DNA of 64,000 nt from Oscillospiraceae bacterium (GTDB lineage: Bacteria; Bacillota; Clostridia; Oscillospirales; Oscillospiraceae). The stretch covers positions 1 through 64,000 of the forward strand of contig CACYLY010000012.1 of NCBI GenBank assembly GCA_902775355.1, written 5' to 3'. The notes beneath the pieces were generated by a model, which searched no databases, had not been told where the DNA came from, and was given only the letters and a program-made list of their open reading frames with translations. This document shows positions 26,106 through 35,038 of the stretch, piece by piece (the stretch's first letter is position 1; every line of letters begins with the position of its first letter). The translations under genes were made by a program, and so were the position numbers.

Positions 26106-27811
26106 ACACTGTTTCCGAACAGCAGCGGAGAAGAGCCGTCAATCAGATCTGGAACGCCGCGGAAAACTATTCCTTCGTCCCGGATTTCAAAGCCTTTGAC
26201 GAAAAGGGCGACGCGGAGCTCTACTGGAACTGCGTCATCGGCGCGGTTCGCCGGCATTACGAATACGGGAAGCTGGCGCAGGTCTTTGCCTCTTTTCAGC
26301 AATATGAGGAATCGGACATTTACGAGGGACTCCTCTGGCTGGGACTGGAAAACGCCGTTTTTCAAAAAGAGCTCCCTCACAGGCCTGTGCTTGAAAAGCT
26401 GCGGCAGGACTATGCGCGGCGCTATCTGAAGACTTACGGCGCCCCTTTGGACGATTATCATCTATACGACTGTCTTGCCGCCGCCCATTATCAGCGCGCG
26501 CTGGGGATAGAGCCGCAGATGAGCCGTTATGACAGGAAGCTCCTGGACGAGCTGGAGTTTTCTCCGGAATTGGATACCGACGCTATCGTCGTCAAAGCCA
26601 GGGAACTCTTTTCCCGCTGGTTTCAGATCACCGCGGAGGAGAAGAAGCGGGAAAGGCGTTTTCCTCTGATTGCGCTGGGGCGGCGGAATGGGAAAAAAGC
26701 AAAGGGACGCTATCGAAAGTTCGGGATCGGTCTTGCGGATCACCCAAGTCACGCCTATGAAGAGAACGACGAGCTGCTGCGCAGGGAAGACGAGCCTGTC
26801 ACCCATCTGAGCGCGGCGCAGCTACGGGATTTCATGGCCTTCAAATTCGGCGCGCCCATGTTTTCCGAGCAGGAAAACACAGAGCTGGAGAGAAAGCTCT
26901 GCAGCGGGAGCCACAGTCTCTGCCATCTGCATTTTACCCGAGGCGTGCCCGACAAGGGGAAGATCCAGAACGCCTTCGAGGCTCTGCGGAAAGAGAAGGA
27001 AGCGAAGCAGGTCGAGAGGAATCGGTCGTATTACCGGGAGCATCTGTCAGAAAACCGCACCTCCATCGACCGCCTGGCCTCCCGGATCCGAAACTCCGTC
27101 CTGCTGTATCTGCAGCCCTCGGAGATCCGGTCCGACTCCGGGAAGCTGGACCCCGCCAGGATCTGGCGTGCCGGCGTCTTACAGGACGAGAAGGTTTTTC
27201 TGCGGACCGAGCAGGGGAACATGGGAGACCTGAGCGTGGACATTCTTCTGGATGCCTCGACCTCTCAGTGCGAACGCCAGGAGAAAGTCTCCACCCAGGG
27301 TTATCTGATCGCCGAGGCTTTGACCCAGTGCGCCATTCCCTGCCGGGTCATGTCCTTCTGCTCCATGACGGGCTATACCATCCTGCGCGTTTTCCGGGAC
27401 TACGACAAGCCACGGGACAACGGGAAGATTTTCGAATATGTCTCCAACGGCTGCAACCGGGACGGTCTTGCCATCCGCGCCGTCCATGAACTGATGACCG
27501 GCAGCCCCTATGAAAACAAGATCCTGATCCTGCTGTCCGATGTAAAGCCCCATGACGCCCTGCGTCTGTTTTCGGACGACAGCTCCGATTACACGCCCTA
27601 CGAAAAGGAAGCGGGCGTGAGGGACACCGCCGCGGAAGTGCGAAAAGCCCGGGCGGACGGGATCGCTGTGATCTGCGTTTTCACCGGGGAAGAGGAAGAT
27701 CTGCCCAACGCAAAGCTGGTATACAACAAGGACTTCTCCCGGATCCCCTCCATCGATAAGCTGGCCGACGCGGTGGGTACGCTTCTGCAGAATCAGATCC
27801 GCAATTTGTAA
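26102..27811 (+). CDS. VWA-domain protein (CoxE/NorD-like), MoxR partner
   Basis: A 569-aa protein whose C-terminal third (from about residue 378) is a von Willebrand A domain. The metal-ion-dependent adhesion site starts with DASTSQ (Asp384), a D-x-S-x-S-like motif. The N-terminal part is helical and charged. The start overlaps the MoxR gene (ATGA), as in norQ-norD and related pairs. The pair probably forms a chaperone that remodels a metal-dependent target. A terminator follows directly. Confidence 0.88.
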   Translation: MNTVSEQQRRRAVNQIWNAAENYSFVPDFKAFDEKGDAELYWNCVIGAVRRHYEYGKLAQVFASFQQYEESDIYEGLLWLGLENAVFQKELPHRPVLEKLRQDYARRYLKTYGAPLDDYHLYDCLAAAHYQRALGIEPQMSRYDRKLLDELEFSPELDTDAIVVKARELFSRWFQITAEEKKRERRFPLIALGRRNGKKAKGRYRKFGIGLADHPSHAYEENDELLRREDEPVTHLSAAQLRDFMAFKFGAPMFSEQENTELERKLCSGSHSLCHLHFTRGVPDKGKIQNAFEALRKEKEAKQVERNRSYYREHLSENRTSIDRLASRIRNSVLLYLQPSEIRSDSGKLDPARIWRAGVLQDEKVFLRTEQGNMGDLSVDILLDASTSQCERQEKVSTQGYLIAEALTQCAIPCRVMSFCSMTGYTILRVFRDYDKPRDNGKIFEYVSNGCNRDGLAIRAVHELMTGSPYENKILILLSDVKPHDALRLFSDDSSDYTPYEKEAGVRDTAAEVRKARADGIAVICVFTGEEEDLPNAKLVYNKDFSRIPSIDKLADAVGTLLQNQIRNL

Positions 27812-27848
27812 AAACACCTCTGTGCAAAATACACAGAGGTGTTTTCTT
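27811..27848. terminator. bidirectional terminator
   Basis: AAAACACCTCTGTG pairs with CACAGAGGTGTTTT around CAAAATA. It lies between the VWA gene and the convergent pfp. Confidence 0.9.
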
Positions 27849-27859
27849 CTTTGTTATCT

Positions 27860-29101
27860 TTACTTGGCCAGAACTTTTTTCAGCCTGGCGTAGCGGGGGA
27901 GGGAATGCTCCAGCGGGAGCTTCGGCTCGCCCTGGATCAGGGGCAGCACATAGTCGATAAACTCGTGCTTCAGGCCGTTGCGCTCCTCGTTGAGCCAGGA
28001 AAGAGGGATCTTCTTCTCGAAGTTGGCAACCTTGTCAAGGGGCAGGAGCTTAATCCTGCAATGATAGTTTCCGTCCACTTCGTCCCGCTCGAAGGCGATC
28101 ATTTTGCCGGTCACGCCGCTGACGGCCTGCTTCACAGCCTCTTCACCGGCCATGCGGGCTTCTTCGATATCAACGGCAGAGGCCAGGTGCGCACCGCAGC
28201 GCTGCAGAAGGCTCAGCTCGATGCCGCGGACCTTGGCGCCGGTACGGCCTTTTACGATGGCGGCCAGCATGGCGGCAAGCCCGCCCAGCTGGGCATGACC
28301 GAAGCCGTCGGTCGCGGAGATCTTCGCCTCGGAAACAAAGCTGCCGTCGGCATAGTGGATGCCCTCGGACACGGCCACCAGGACCTTGCCGTTGGCGTCG
28401 TACAGCCGCTGGACGTCGTCCAGGAACTTGTCCATATCGAAGTCGACCTCAGGCAGATAGATCAGATCCGGACCGGAGCCGAATTCCGTCGCAAGCGCGG
28501 AGCTGGCGGCCAGCCAGCCGGCGTGACGGCCCATGATCTCCACGATGGTGACCATGCCGTTGTCATAGACCCGAGCGTCCTTGTTGATCTCCATGCAGGA
28601 GGTGGCGATATATTTGGCGGCGCTTCCGAAGCCGGGGCAGTGGTCCGTACCGTACAGGTCGTTGTCGATGGTCTTGGGTACGCCCATGATCCGGCATTCA
28701 TAGCCCACAGACTCCATATAGCGGCTGATCTTGTTGCAGGTGTCCATGGAATCGTTGCCGCCGTTGTAGAAGAAATAGCGTACATTGTACTTCTTGAAGA
28801 TTTCCAGAATGCGCTTGTAGTCTTTGTCGTCCTTTTCGGGATCGGCGATCTTGTAGCGGCAGGAGCCCAGGGCGGAAGAGGGGGTGTGCAGCAGAAGCTT
28901 CAGCTCTTCGGGATCCTCCTCGTCCATCACGTACAGTTTGTCTTCCAGAACGCCCTTGATGCCGTTGGCGGCGCCGTAGACCTTCGTGATTTCCTCCGCG
29001 TCCAGCGCGGCGCGGATCACGCCGTAAGCGCTGGCATTGATGACGGCCGTGGGACCGCCTGACTGCCCGAATATGCATGCGCCGACCAGTTTGTTGCTCA
29101 T
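27860..29101 (-). CDS. pfp: 6-phosphofructokinase, probably pyrophosphate-dependent
   Basis: A 413-aa phosphofructokinase, longer than ATP-dependent PfkA (about 320). GQSGGPTAVINAS starts the nucleotide site. The donor-determining motifs are GGNDS (near residue 102) and MGVPKTIDND (Lys before TIDND), which go with PPi use rather than the ATP-type GGDGS and PGTIDND. It interconverts fructose 6-phosphate and fructose 1,6-bisphosphate, reversibly if PPi-dependent. Divergent from fba, which makes the next glycolytic step. Confidence 0.88.
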   Translation of the reverse strand: MSNKLVGACIFGQSGGPTAVINASAYGVIRAALDAEEITKVYGAANGIKGVLEDKLYVMDEEDPEELKLLLHTPSSALGSCRYKIADPEKDDKDYKRILEIFKKYNVRYFFYNGGNDSMDTCNKISRYMESVGYECRIMGVPKTIDNDLYGTDHCPGFGSAAKYIATSCMEINKDARVYDNGMVTIVEIMGRHAGWLAASSALATEFGSGPDLIYLPEVDFDMDKFLDDVQRLYDANGKVLVAVSEGIHYADGSFVSEAKISATDGFGHAQLGGLAAMLAAIVKGRTGAKVRGIELSLLQRCGAHLASAVDIEEARMAGEEAVKQAVSGVTGKMIAFERDEVDGNYHCRIKLLPLDKVANFEKKIPLSWLNEERNGLKHEFIDYVLPLIQGEPKLPLEHSLPRYARLKKVLAK

Positions 29102-29156
29102 CTGAGATTTCCTCCGTTTATCTTAAAAATTTTTTTACATTTGTGAAAGCTGCTTC

Positions 29157-29185
29157 TTGATTCTGGCATGGAATGAGAATATAAT
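29157..29185 (+). promoter_or_regulatory. promoter of fba
   Basis: TTGATT (29157-29162), 17-base spacer, perfect TATAAT (29180-29185). Confidence 0.75.
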
Positions 29186-29242
29186 AGAAAAGCAAATTTG
29201 TAAATATGCTATTTGTACAAAAAATGGATAAGGAGAATGATT

Positions 29243-30211
29243 ATGGCTCTTGTAACTACAAAAGAAATGTTTGCCAAGGCTTACGACGGCGGATATGCCA
29301 TCGGCGCCTTCAATGTAAACAATATGGAAATCGTTCAGGGTATCACCGAGGCGGCAGGGGAGCTGAAGAGCCCCGTGATCCTGCAGGTCTCCAAGGGTGC
29401 CCGCGCCTATGCCAACCACACCTATCTGGTCAAGCTGGTTGAGGCCGCCATTATCGAGAATCCCGAGATCCCCATCGCCCTGCACCTGGACCACGGCGAC
29501 AGCTTTGAGCTCTGCAAGAGCTGCATCGACGGCGGCTTCACTTCCGTCATGATCGACGCTTCTTCCAAGAGCTTTGAAGAAAACATCGCCCTGACCCGTC
29601 AGGTCGTGGAGTACGCCCACGATCACGGCGTCGTTGTCGAGGCCGAGCTGGGCACGCTGGCCGGCGTGGAGGACGAGGTCGCTGTGGAACACGGCAAGGA
29701 GAGCTACACTCGTCCCGAAGAGGTGGAGGAGTTCGTCTCCCGCACCGGCTGCGACTCTCTGGCCATCGCCATCGGCACCTCTCACGGCGCCTATAAGTTC
29801 AAGGCTTCCCAGTGCACCCGCAACGCTGACGGCATTCTGGTCCCGCCCCCCCTGCGTTTCGACGTGCTGCATGAGTGCATCAAGCGCCTGCCCGGTTTCC
29901 CCATCGTGCTGCACGGCTCTTCCTCCGTTCCTCAGGAGTTTGTGAAGATGGTCAACCAGTACGGCGGCAATATGCCCGACGCCATCGGCATCCCCGAGGA
30001 TCAGCTCCGCGAGGCTGCGAAGCTGGCCGTCTGCAAGATCAATATTGACTCCGATATCCGTCTTGCCATGACCGGCAATATCCGCAAGTATTTCGCCGAG
30101 CATCCCGAAGCCTTTGATCCCCGTCAGTATCTGAAGCCCGCCCGCCAGGCCGTGAAGGACATGGTCGCTCATAAGATCGTCCACGTTCTCGGCTCCGACG
30201 GCAAGGCCTGA
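29243..30211 (+). CDS. fba: fructose-1,6-bisphosphate aldolase, class II
   Basis: A 322-aa zinc-dependent aldolase that splits fructose 1,6-bisphosphate into DHAP and glyceraldehyde 3-phosphate. The metal and catalytic motifs are present: LHLDHGDSFE (metal His and catalytic Asp), EAELGTLAGVED, and VLHGSSSVP. The start at 29243 follows AAGGAGAA. Divergent from pfp, so two consecutive glycolytic steps sit side by side. A P-type-ATPase-like gene follows after 52 bases. Confidence 0.96.
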   Translation: MALVTTKEMFAKAYDGGYAIGAFNVNNMEIVQGITEAAGELKSPVILQVSKGARAYANHTYLVKLVEAAIIENPEIPIALHLDHGDSFELCKSCIDGGFTSVMIDASSKSFEENIALTRQVVEYAHDHGVVVEAELGTLAGVEDEVAVEHGKESYTRPEEVEEFVSRTGCDSLAIAIGTSHGAYKFKASQCTRNADGILVPPPLRFDVLHECIKRLPGFPIVLHGSSSVPQEFVKMVNQYGGNMPDAIGIPEDQLREAAKLAVCKINIDSDIRLAMTGNIRKYFAEHPEAFDPRQYLKPARQAVKDMVAHKIVHVLGSDGKA

Positions 30212-30263
30212 TCCCGCAATTTCGCAACCCACTCAGAGAGAGATAACATTGGAGGTGGCAAAT

Positions 30264-31919
30264 ATGAGCCAAAGAAATACGCGCCCGAGATTTGCGGAAA
30301 AGGCGCCGAAACTTCCTGCCTTTTCTCCGAACACGATATTATATGGACGCCTGGCCCTGGCTGCTGTTCTTCTGATCCTCGGCGCTTTCGTGTTCAAGAA
30401 CCAGATCGTGCGCTATATCCTTCTGGTCCTGTCCGCGATCGCGTCCGGGTTTGACCTGGGCCTGAAAGCCTTTGACAGTGTTCTGGATAAAAAATACTTT
30501 GCAACGCCCATTGTGATGCTTTTTGTGGCTTTTGTCGCCTTCCTGATCGGCTATCCCTCCGAGGCTGCCGCGCTGCTTCTGCTCTACCAGCTCTGCCTGA
30601 TGGCGCTGGATTTCTTCCAGAAACGCGCCCGCGGCGCCGCCATGCAGATGCTCCGGATCGAGGATCAGGAGCTGGCGGAGCAGGCAGAGGAGCGCTTCTC
30701 CGATGAAAAAGCCTGCAAGCTCAAGATGGAAGGGGAAGCCTACCGGAGCGCGGATCTCATCCTGAAGATCGCCATGATCTTCTCCCTGGTCTATATCTTC
30801 CTGCTGCCGAGATTGGGCGATTACAGCTACCGTGTTTCCATCCACCGGGCGCTGATGATCCTGGTGGCTTCCATTCCCGCGTCTGTCGTGACCGCCATGC
30901 CCTTTACCGCGCTTACCGGTCTTTGCTTTGGCGCGCGCAACGGCATCCTCTTTAAGGACGGCCAGACGATGGAGGCTGCAGCCGACGCCAATGTGGTTGT
31001 GCTGGACAAGGCTGGCATCTTCTCCACCAGCGCTCCCGAACTGGAGGCCCTGCATTCCGACGTGCTGGATCAGACCACCTTCCTGAACTTTGTTGCCCAT
31101 GCGGTGTACTACTCCGAGCAGCCCTTCGCCAAGGCGATCCCCACCCTGCCCGAGCAGGATTACAAGCTGGATGTCGTCAGCGATTTTGAAGATATTCCCG
31201 GCTGTGGCGTCGTCCTGAAAATCGGCGGAGCTCCTGTTGTGCTGGCTACCGGCGCTTATCTGGAGTCCAACGGCATTGCCGTTCCTCCCGTTGAGGAATC
31301 CGGCGAGATCTATTATCTCACCGTCAACGGCCGCTGCGTCGGCTATCTCTGCATCGTCTCCCAGGTAAACGAGAACGGCGCCGAGTTGGTGACCGGTCTT
31401 CGTGACGCCAATGTCCGCGAGCTTGTTCTGCTGACCGAAGACGGAGCAGGGGAGAGCCAGCGTATGGCCGAGGATCTGGGCTTCGACGAGGCCTTCGGCG
31501 AATGCGACACGGAACGCAAGCTCAAGCACATCGAGGATCTGAACCAAGGCACCCGGAATCATGTGATGTTCGTGTATGCCAACGGGCTGGAGACCCACAC
31601 GGCGGCGGACGTGGATGTTCGCCTGAGCCGGAAAGCCAAATTCGCTGATGTAACCGTACAGCCCGAGGATGCACAGGCGCTGCCGATGATCCTTCTCATC
31701 TCCCGTCGTATGTGCCAGGTAGCCAAATCGAACGCGATCTTTGTGTTCGCCGTCAAGGCCCTGCTGATCTTCTTGAGCATGCTGGGCTTCTGCAAGCTGT
31801 GGTTCGTCCTGTTCCTGGACGTCGCCGCGGTACTGGCGACTCTGCTGAACGCGATCCGCGTCACCAAGGATCCTCTGATCAATCTGGAGCGCTTCAGCGT
31901 CCCGAAGGAAGAGGAATAA
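30264..31919 (+). CDS. degenerate P1B-type ATPase-like membrane protein (predicted pseudoenzyme)
   Basis: A 551-aa membrane protein clearly related to heavy-metal P-type ATPases by layout: N-terminal helices, a core helix pair, a P/N-domain region and two C-terminal helices. Almost every catalytic motif is changed. The metal-site CPC is IPA (204-206). The phosphorylation motif DKTGT is DKAGI with Asp248 kept. The N-domain SEHP is SEQP (284-287). The hinge GDGxND is replaced by YANGLET (438-444). The actuator domain with TGE is missing. The frame is intact, with a strong GGAGG site, so it is not a recent pseudogene. It probably does not transport by ATP; a sensing or scaffold role is speculation. 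Confidence 0.8.
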   Translation: MSQRNTRPRFAEKAPKLPAFSPNTILYGRLALAAVLLILGAFVFKNQIVRYILLVLSAIASGFDLGLKAFDSVLDKKYFATPIVMLFVAFVAFLIGYPSEAAALLLLYQLCLMALDFFQKRARGAAMQMLRIEDQELAEQAEERFSDEKACKLKMEGEAYRSADLILKIAMIFSLVYIFLLPRLGDYSYRVSIHRALMILVASIPASVVTAMPFTALTGLCFGARNGILFKDGQTMEAAADANVVVLDKAGIFSTSAPELEALHSDVLDQTTFLNFVAHAVYYSEQPFAKAIPTLPEQDYKLDVVSDFEDIPGCGVVLKIGGAPVVLATGAYLESNGIAVPPVEESGEIYYLTVNGRCVGYLCIVSQVNENGAELVTGLRDANVRELVLLTEDGAGESQRMAEDLGFDEAFGECDTERKLKHIEDLNQGTRNHVMFVYANGLETHTAADVDVRLSRKAKFADVTVQPEDAQALPMILLISRRMCQVAKSNAIFVFAVKALLIFLSMLGFCKLWFVLFLDVAAVLATLLNAIRVTKDPLINLERFSVPKEEE

Positions 31920-31930
31920 AAAGCAACCTT

Positions 31931-31972
31931 AAAGCCTCTAAAGCTTCTACTTTAGAGGCTTTTGTTCTTTTT
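31931..31972 (+). terminator. terminator after the P-type-ATPase-like gene
   Basis: AAAGCCTCTAAAG pairs with CTTTAGAGGCTTT around CTTCTA, followed by a T-rich tail. Confidence 0.85.
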
Positions 31973-32390
31973 TGACAACTTTTTCATTCTTTTTTGCTTG
32001 GTTAATGTTTTGACAATCTGAGGAGGAAAAATCGAACCGACCCGGTAAAGGCCGATCGTTTTCGCGTAGAAACAGAGCCGGCCTACGCATAGAGGCATTC
32101 CGAAGTAATACGCACGGGCCAATGTATGAAAGGCCTTTTTGACCGGAAGTCATGCAAGGAATCTCCGGGACGGATTTCTCTATGAGCCCGCAGGCAATCA
32201 CATAAATAATAGTAATGGAAAGCATGATCAGGGGAGCAGTGAAAGATTCACCGATGAGAATCGAAGACATGATCATGATGACATCAAGCCAGACGCGTCA
32301 AAAGAATATAATGCGCAGCTAAAAAAACAAATCAACATCAAACCGCGGCGATGAATCAGAACAAGGAACGCAGCAGCAGGATTCCGCTTC
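31973..32390 (-). pseudogene. AT-richer stretch with fragments of a decayed gene
   Basis: No intact gene covers this stretch. On the minus strand, protein-like pieces lie in different frames: one around 32160-32276 with a membrane-like run (APLIMLSITIIYVIACGLIE), and one around 31960-32145 in another frame that reads YYFGMPLCVGRLCFYAKTIG and ends in a Lys-rich tail. They could be joined only by frameshifts. This looks like the remains of a small membrane-protein gene, but I cannot name it; non-coding sequence is the alternative. Confidence 0.35.
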
Positions 32391-32397
32391 GTCGGAC

Positions 32398-32426
32398 TTG
32401 ACAGGAAGAGCGCTTTGATTTATACT
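32398..32426 (+). promoter_or_regulatory. strong promoter upstream of the tyrosine recombinase
   Basis: A perfect TTGACA (32398-32403), 17-base spacer, TATACT (32421-32426). The transcript would have a leader of about 105 bases before the recombinase ATG. Confidence 0.75.
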
Positions 32427-32434
32427 GAATGCAA

Positions 32435-32506
32435 CGGGGAAGCGAAGGCTCCCCGGATCATAAAAAACAGTAAATCTCGCATAATATAAATTTAGCGAGA
32501 TTTTAT
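32435..32506 (+). promoter_or_regulatory. two-hairpin leader of the recombinase (possible attenuator)
   Basis: CGGGGA/TCCCCG (32435-32455) and AAATCTCGC/GCGAGATTT (32472-32503) with a short T run (TTTTATAGGG) between the promoter and the gene. The second hairpin could terminate or slow transcription. Confidence 0.4.
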
Positions 32507-32537
32507 AGGGCTATTTTGCCCCGAGAAAGGACATTCT

Positions 32538-33536
32538 ATGAAACTGGACGAAATCAACGATGTTCCGGATATCGTGATGGAATTTCTGGAATATCACTCC
32601 ACGGTACGCGGTCACTCCGACCGGACGGTCATGGCCTACTATTTGGATCTGAAAATCCTGCTTCGTTTTTTGAAACGCCGCCGCAGACTGGTTGACCGCA
32701 GCGTTCCTTTTGATGAGATCGATATCACCGATGTGGATCTGGATTTCATCAAAGCGATCAAAATCGAAGAGCTCTATCGTTACCAGTCTTTTTCGCCCGA
32801 ATCGGACGCCTCGCTCTCTGCGGCCAGCCGCTGCCGCAGGACCTCTACTGTAAAATCCTTCTTTCAGTACTTGACCGCCAAACGACACCTTCTGGAGCGC
32901 AACATCACCCAGGAGCTCGATATGCCCAAGCGTCAGGCCAGTCTGCCGCGCTATCTGGAGGAATCAGAATGCGAAAAGCTGCTCAGCGCCTGCGATGGGC
33001 CCTACGGTCTGCGGGACTACGCTATTTTGATGCTTTTCCTGTCCTGCGGGCTTCGGGTATCGGAATTGGTGGGTCTGAACGTAACCGACGTATATGAAGA
33101 TCACGTTCGGGTCCTCGGTAAAGGCAACAAAGAACGTGTGGTCTATTTCGGCGACGGCTGCCGCGAAGCGATCGATGACTATTTAATGGTCAGAAATGAC
33201 GAAAAACTGCCGGAAAAGGACAAAAAAGCCCTGTTTATCAGTCAAAAAAATTGCAGAATTGGAGTACGCGGCGTTCAGCAGATGGTCGAGCGAAAACTCC
33301 TCGCTGCGGGCCTGGATCCGGAACGATATTCTCCTCATAAATTAAGGCATACGGCTGCCACGCTCATGCTGAAAAACGGCGTGGACACCCGAGCGCTTCA
33401 GGAGGTTCTGGGACACAGCAATTTGAACACCACCCAGATCTATACCCACCTGGATAACGCCGCCCTCCATGAAGCCGCCATGGCGAACCCCATCGGCCGT
33501 AAAACCCGGGAGCAGCGGGACGAAGAAGAGAATTAA
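32538..33536 (+). CDS. tyrosine recombinase, XerC/XerD-like
   Basis: A 332-aa site-specific recombinase with an N-terminal core-binding domain (about 1-130) and a C-terminal catalytic domain. All catalytic residues are visible: Arg in CGLRVSELVGL, Lys in GKGNKERV, His-x-x-Arg in PHKLRHTAAT, His in LGHSNLNTTQ and Tyr in QIYTHLD. It is about 30 residues longer than typical XerD, with an insert (FSPESDASLSAASRCRR) in the core-binding domain. The RBS AAAGGA is 9 bases upstream. No phage genes, excisionase or att repeats were seen nearby, so a chromosomal Xer-like role fits best. Confidence 0.9.
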   Translation: MKLDEINDVPDIVMEFLEYHSTVRGHSDRTVMAYYLDLKILLRFLKRRRRLVDRSVPFDEIDITDVDLDFIKAIKIEELYRYQSFSPESDASLSAASRCRRTSTVKSFFQYLTAKRHLLERNITQELDMPKRQASLPRYLEESECEKLLSACDGPYGLRDYAILMLFLSCGLRVSELVGLNVTDVYEDHVRVLGKGNKERVVYFGDGCREAIDDYLMVRNDEKLPEKDKKALFISQKNCRIGVRGVQQMVERKLLAAGLDPERYSPHKLRHTAATLMLKNGVDTRALQEVLGHSNLNTTQIYTHLDNAALHEAAMANPIGRKTREQRDEEEN

Positions 33537-33565
33537 CAATTCTTGAAACCAAAAAAAGTTTAAAA

Positions 33566-33612
33566 ACAGCGTGATAAACGGTTTTTACTGCCGCTTATCA
33601 CGTTGTTTTGTT
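33566..33612. terminator. bidirectional terminator between recombinase and radA
   Basis: ACAGCGTGATAA...CGG pairs with CCG...TTATCACGTTGT with A-rich and T-rich flanks. Confidence 0.8.
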
Positions 33613-33627
33613 ATCATCTATTGAGAA

Positions 33628-35019
33628 TCAAGTGCGTTCCGGGCGGTTCTTTTGTTCCCGACCCAGGACAGCGGCAACGGCCTCACCCACGTTTTTGACA
33701 GAAATGAGCTGCAGCCCCCCCGGTCGGCGGATCTCATGGCGGACATGGGCGGGGATCACGCAGCGGGCAAAGCCGAGACGGGCGATCTCAGACAGGCGCT
33801 GATTCAGGTTCCCCACGCTGCGGATCTCCCCCGCCAGGCCAACCTCGCCGATGGCGGCCAGATCGGAGCCGAGAGGCCGGTCCAGATAGCTGGAGGCTAT
33901 GGCTAACACCGTTGCCAGATCGGCGGCGGGCTCTTCCAGGCTCAGCCCACCCACCACATTGATATAGGCGTCGCAGCTGCCCACGGGCAGCCCTCCCCTT
34001 TTTTCCAGCACGGCCAGCAGCATGGCGGCCCGGTTATAGTCGATGCCGTTGCTGCGGCGGGCTGCATTATAGTTGGAGGGCGTTACCAGAGCCTGAACCT
34101 CCGCCAGAATGGGGCGGGTCCCCTCGATGACGCAGGCCACGCAGGTGCCGGGGCTGTTTGCCGGGCGGCCGGAAAGCAGCAGCTCCGAAGGGTTATCCAC
34201 GCAGCGCAGTCCTTCCTCGTTCATCTCGAACACACCGATCTCATTGGTGGAGCCAAAGCGGTTTTTGGCAGCCCGCAGGATCCGGAAGCTTGTGCTGCGT
34301 TCTCCTTCAAAATACAGCACGCAGTCCACCATGTGCTCCAGCACCTTGGGGCCGGCGATGCTGCCCTCTTTGGTGATATGTCCAACCACGAAGACGGTGA
34401 TCCCCTCCTCCTTGGCCAGACGCATGAGCCGCATGGTGCACTCCCGCACCTGCGTCACGCTGCCGGGGGCGGAATCCGCCTCCGTGCTGGCTACGGTCTG
34501 GATGGAGTCCAGGATCAGGATCTCCGGCTTCGTGTCCTCTGTTACCGCCAGGATCGTCTCCAGCGAGGTTTCGGCCAGCACATAGAGTTCTTCGTTTTCC
34601 ACGCCCAGGCGCTGCGCACGAAGCTTCAGCTGCCGTTCGCTCTCTTCGGCGGTGACATAGAGGATGCGGCGTCCCGGTTCCAGGGTGGCGCACATCTGCA
34701 GCAGCAGCGTGGATTTGCCGATCCCCGGCGCGCCGCCAACCAGGTTCAGAGAACCAAGCACGGCGCCGCCGCCCAGGACCCGGTCAAACTCCGAGATGCC
34801 CGTGTCAAAGCGGATCTCCGCCTCCGTGTCCAGCTGATTCATTTTCTTCGCCTTGGGACGGCCGCCGGAATAGCCGGAGCTTTTTGCGCCGGTTTTCGAC
34901 TCCAGGCTCATTTCCTTCATGGTATTCCACATCCCGCAGGCCGGGCACTTTCCGGACCAGTTGGAGGATTCGTGCCCGCACTCGGCACAGACATAGACCG
35001 TTTTCTTTTTGTTGGCCAT
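33628..35019 (-). CDS. radA: DNA repair protein RadA
   Basis: A 463-aa RecA-like ATPase that helps branch migration in recombinational repair. Domains: N-terminal C4 zinc finger (CAECG ... CPACG, 11-31), RecA-type ATPase with Walker A GGAPGIGKSTLL (about 92), the RadA signature KNRFGSTNEIGVFEM, and a C-terminal Lon-protease-like domain without protease activity. Normal length. Lies downstream of cwlD with a 19-base gap. Confidence 0.97.
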   Translation of the reverse strand: MANKKKTVYVCAECGHESSNWSGKCPACGMWNTMKEMSLESKTGAKSSGYSGGRPKAKKMNQLDTEAEIRFDTGISEFDRVLGGGAVLGSLNLVGGAPGIGKSTLLLQMCATLEPGRRILYVTAEESERQLKLRAQRLGVENEELYVLAETSLETILAVTEDTKPEILILDSIQTVASTEADSAPGSVTQVRECTMRLMRLAKEEGITVFVVGHITKEGSIAGPKVLEHMVDCVLYFEGERSTSFRILRAAKNRFGSTNEIGVFEMNEEGLRCVDNPSELLLSGRPANSPGTCVACVIEGTRPILAEVQALVTPSNYNAARRSNGIDYNRAAMLLAVLEKRGGLPVGSCDAYINVVGGLSLEEPAADLATVLAIASSYLDRPLGSDLAAIGEVGLAGEIRSVGNLNQRLSEIARLGFARCVIPAHVRHEIRRPGGLQLISVKNVGEAVAAVLGREQKNRPERT

Positions 35020-35038
35020 CGGATGATCTCCCTGTTTC

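Noticed and set aside
32538..33536. Integrase of a prophage or integrative element
   Set aside because: No phage, conjugation or excisionase genes and no att duplication were seen around it; neighbours are housekeeping genes.
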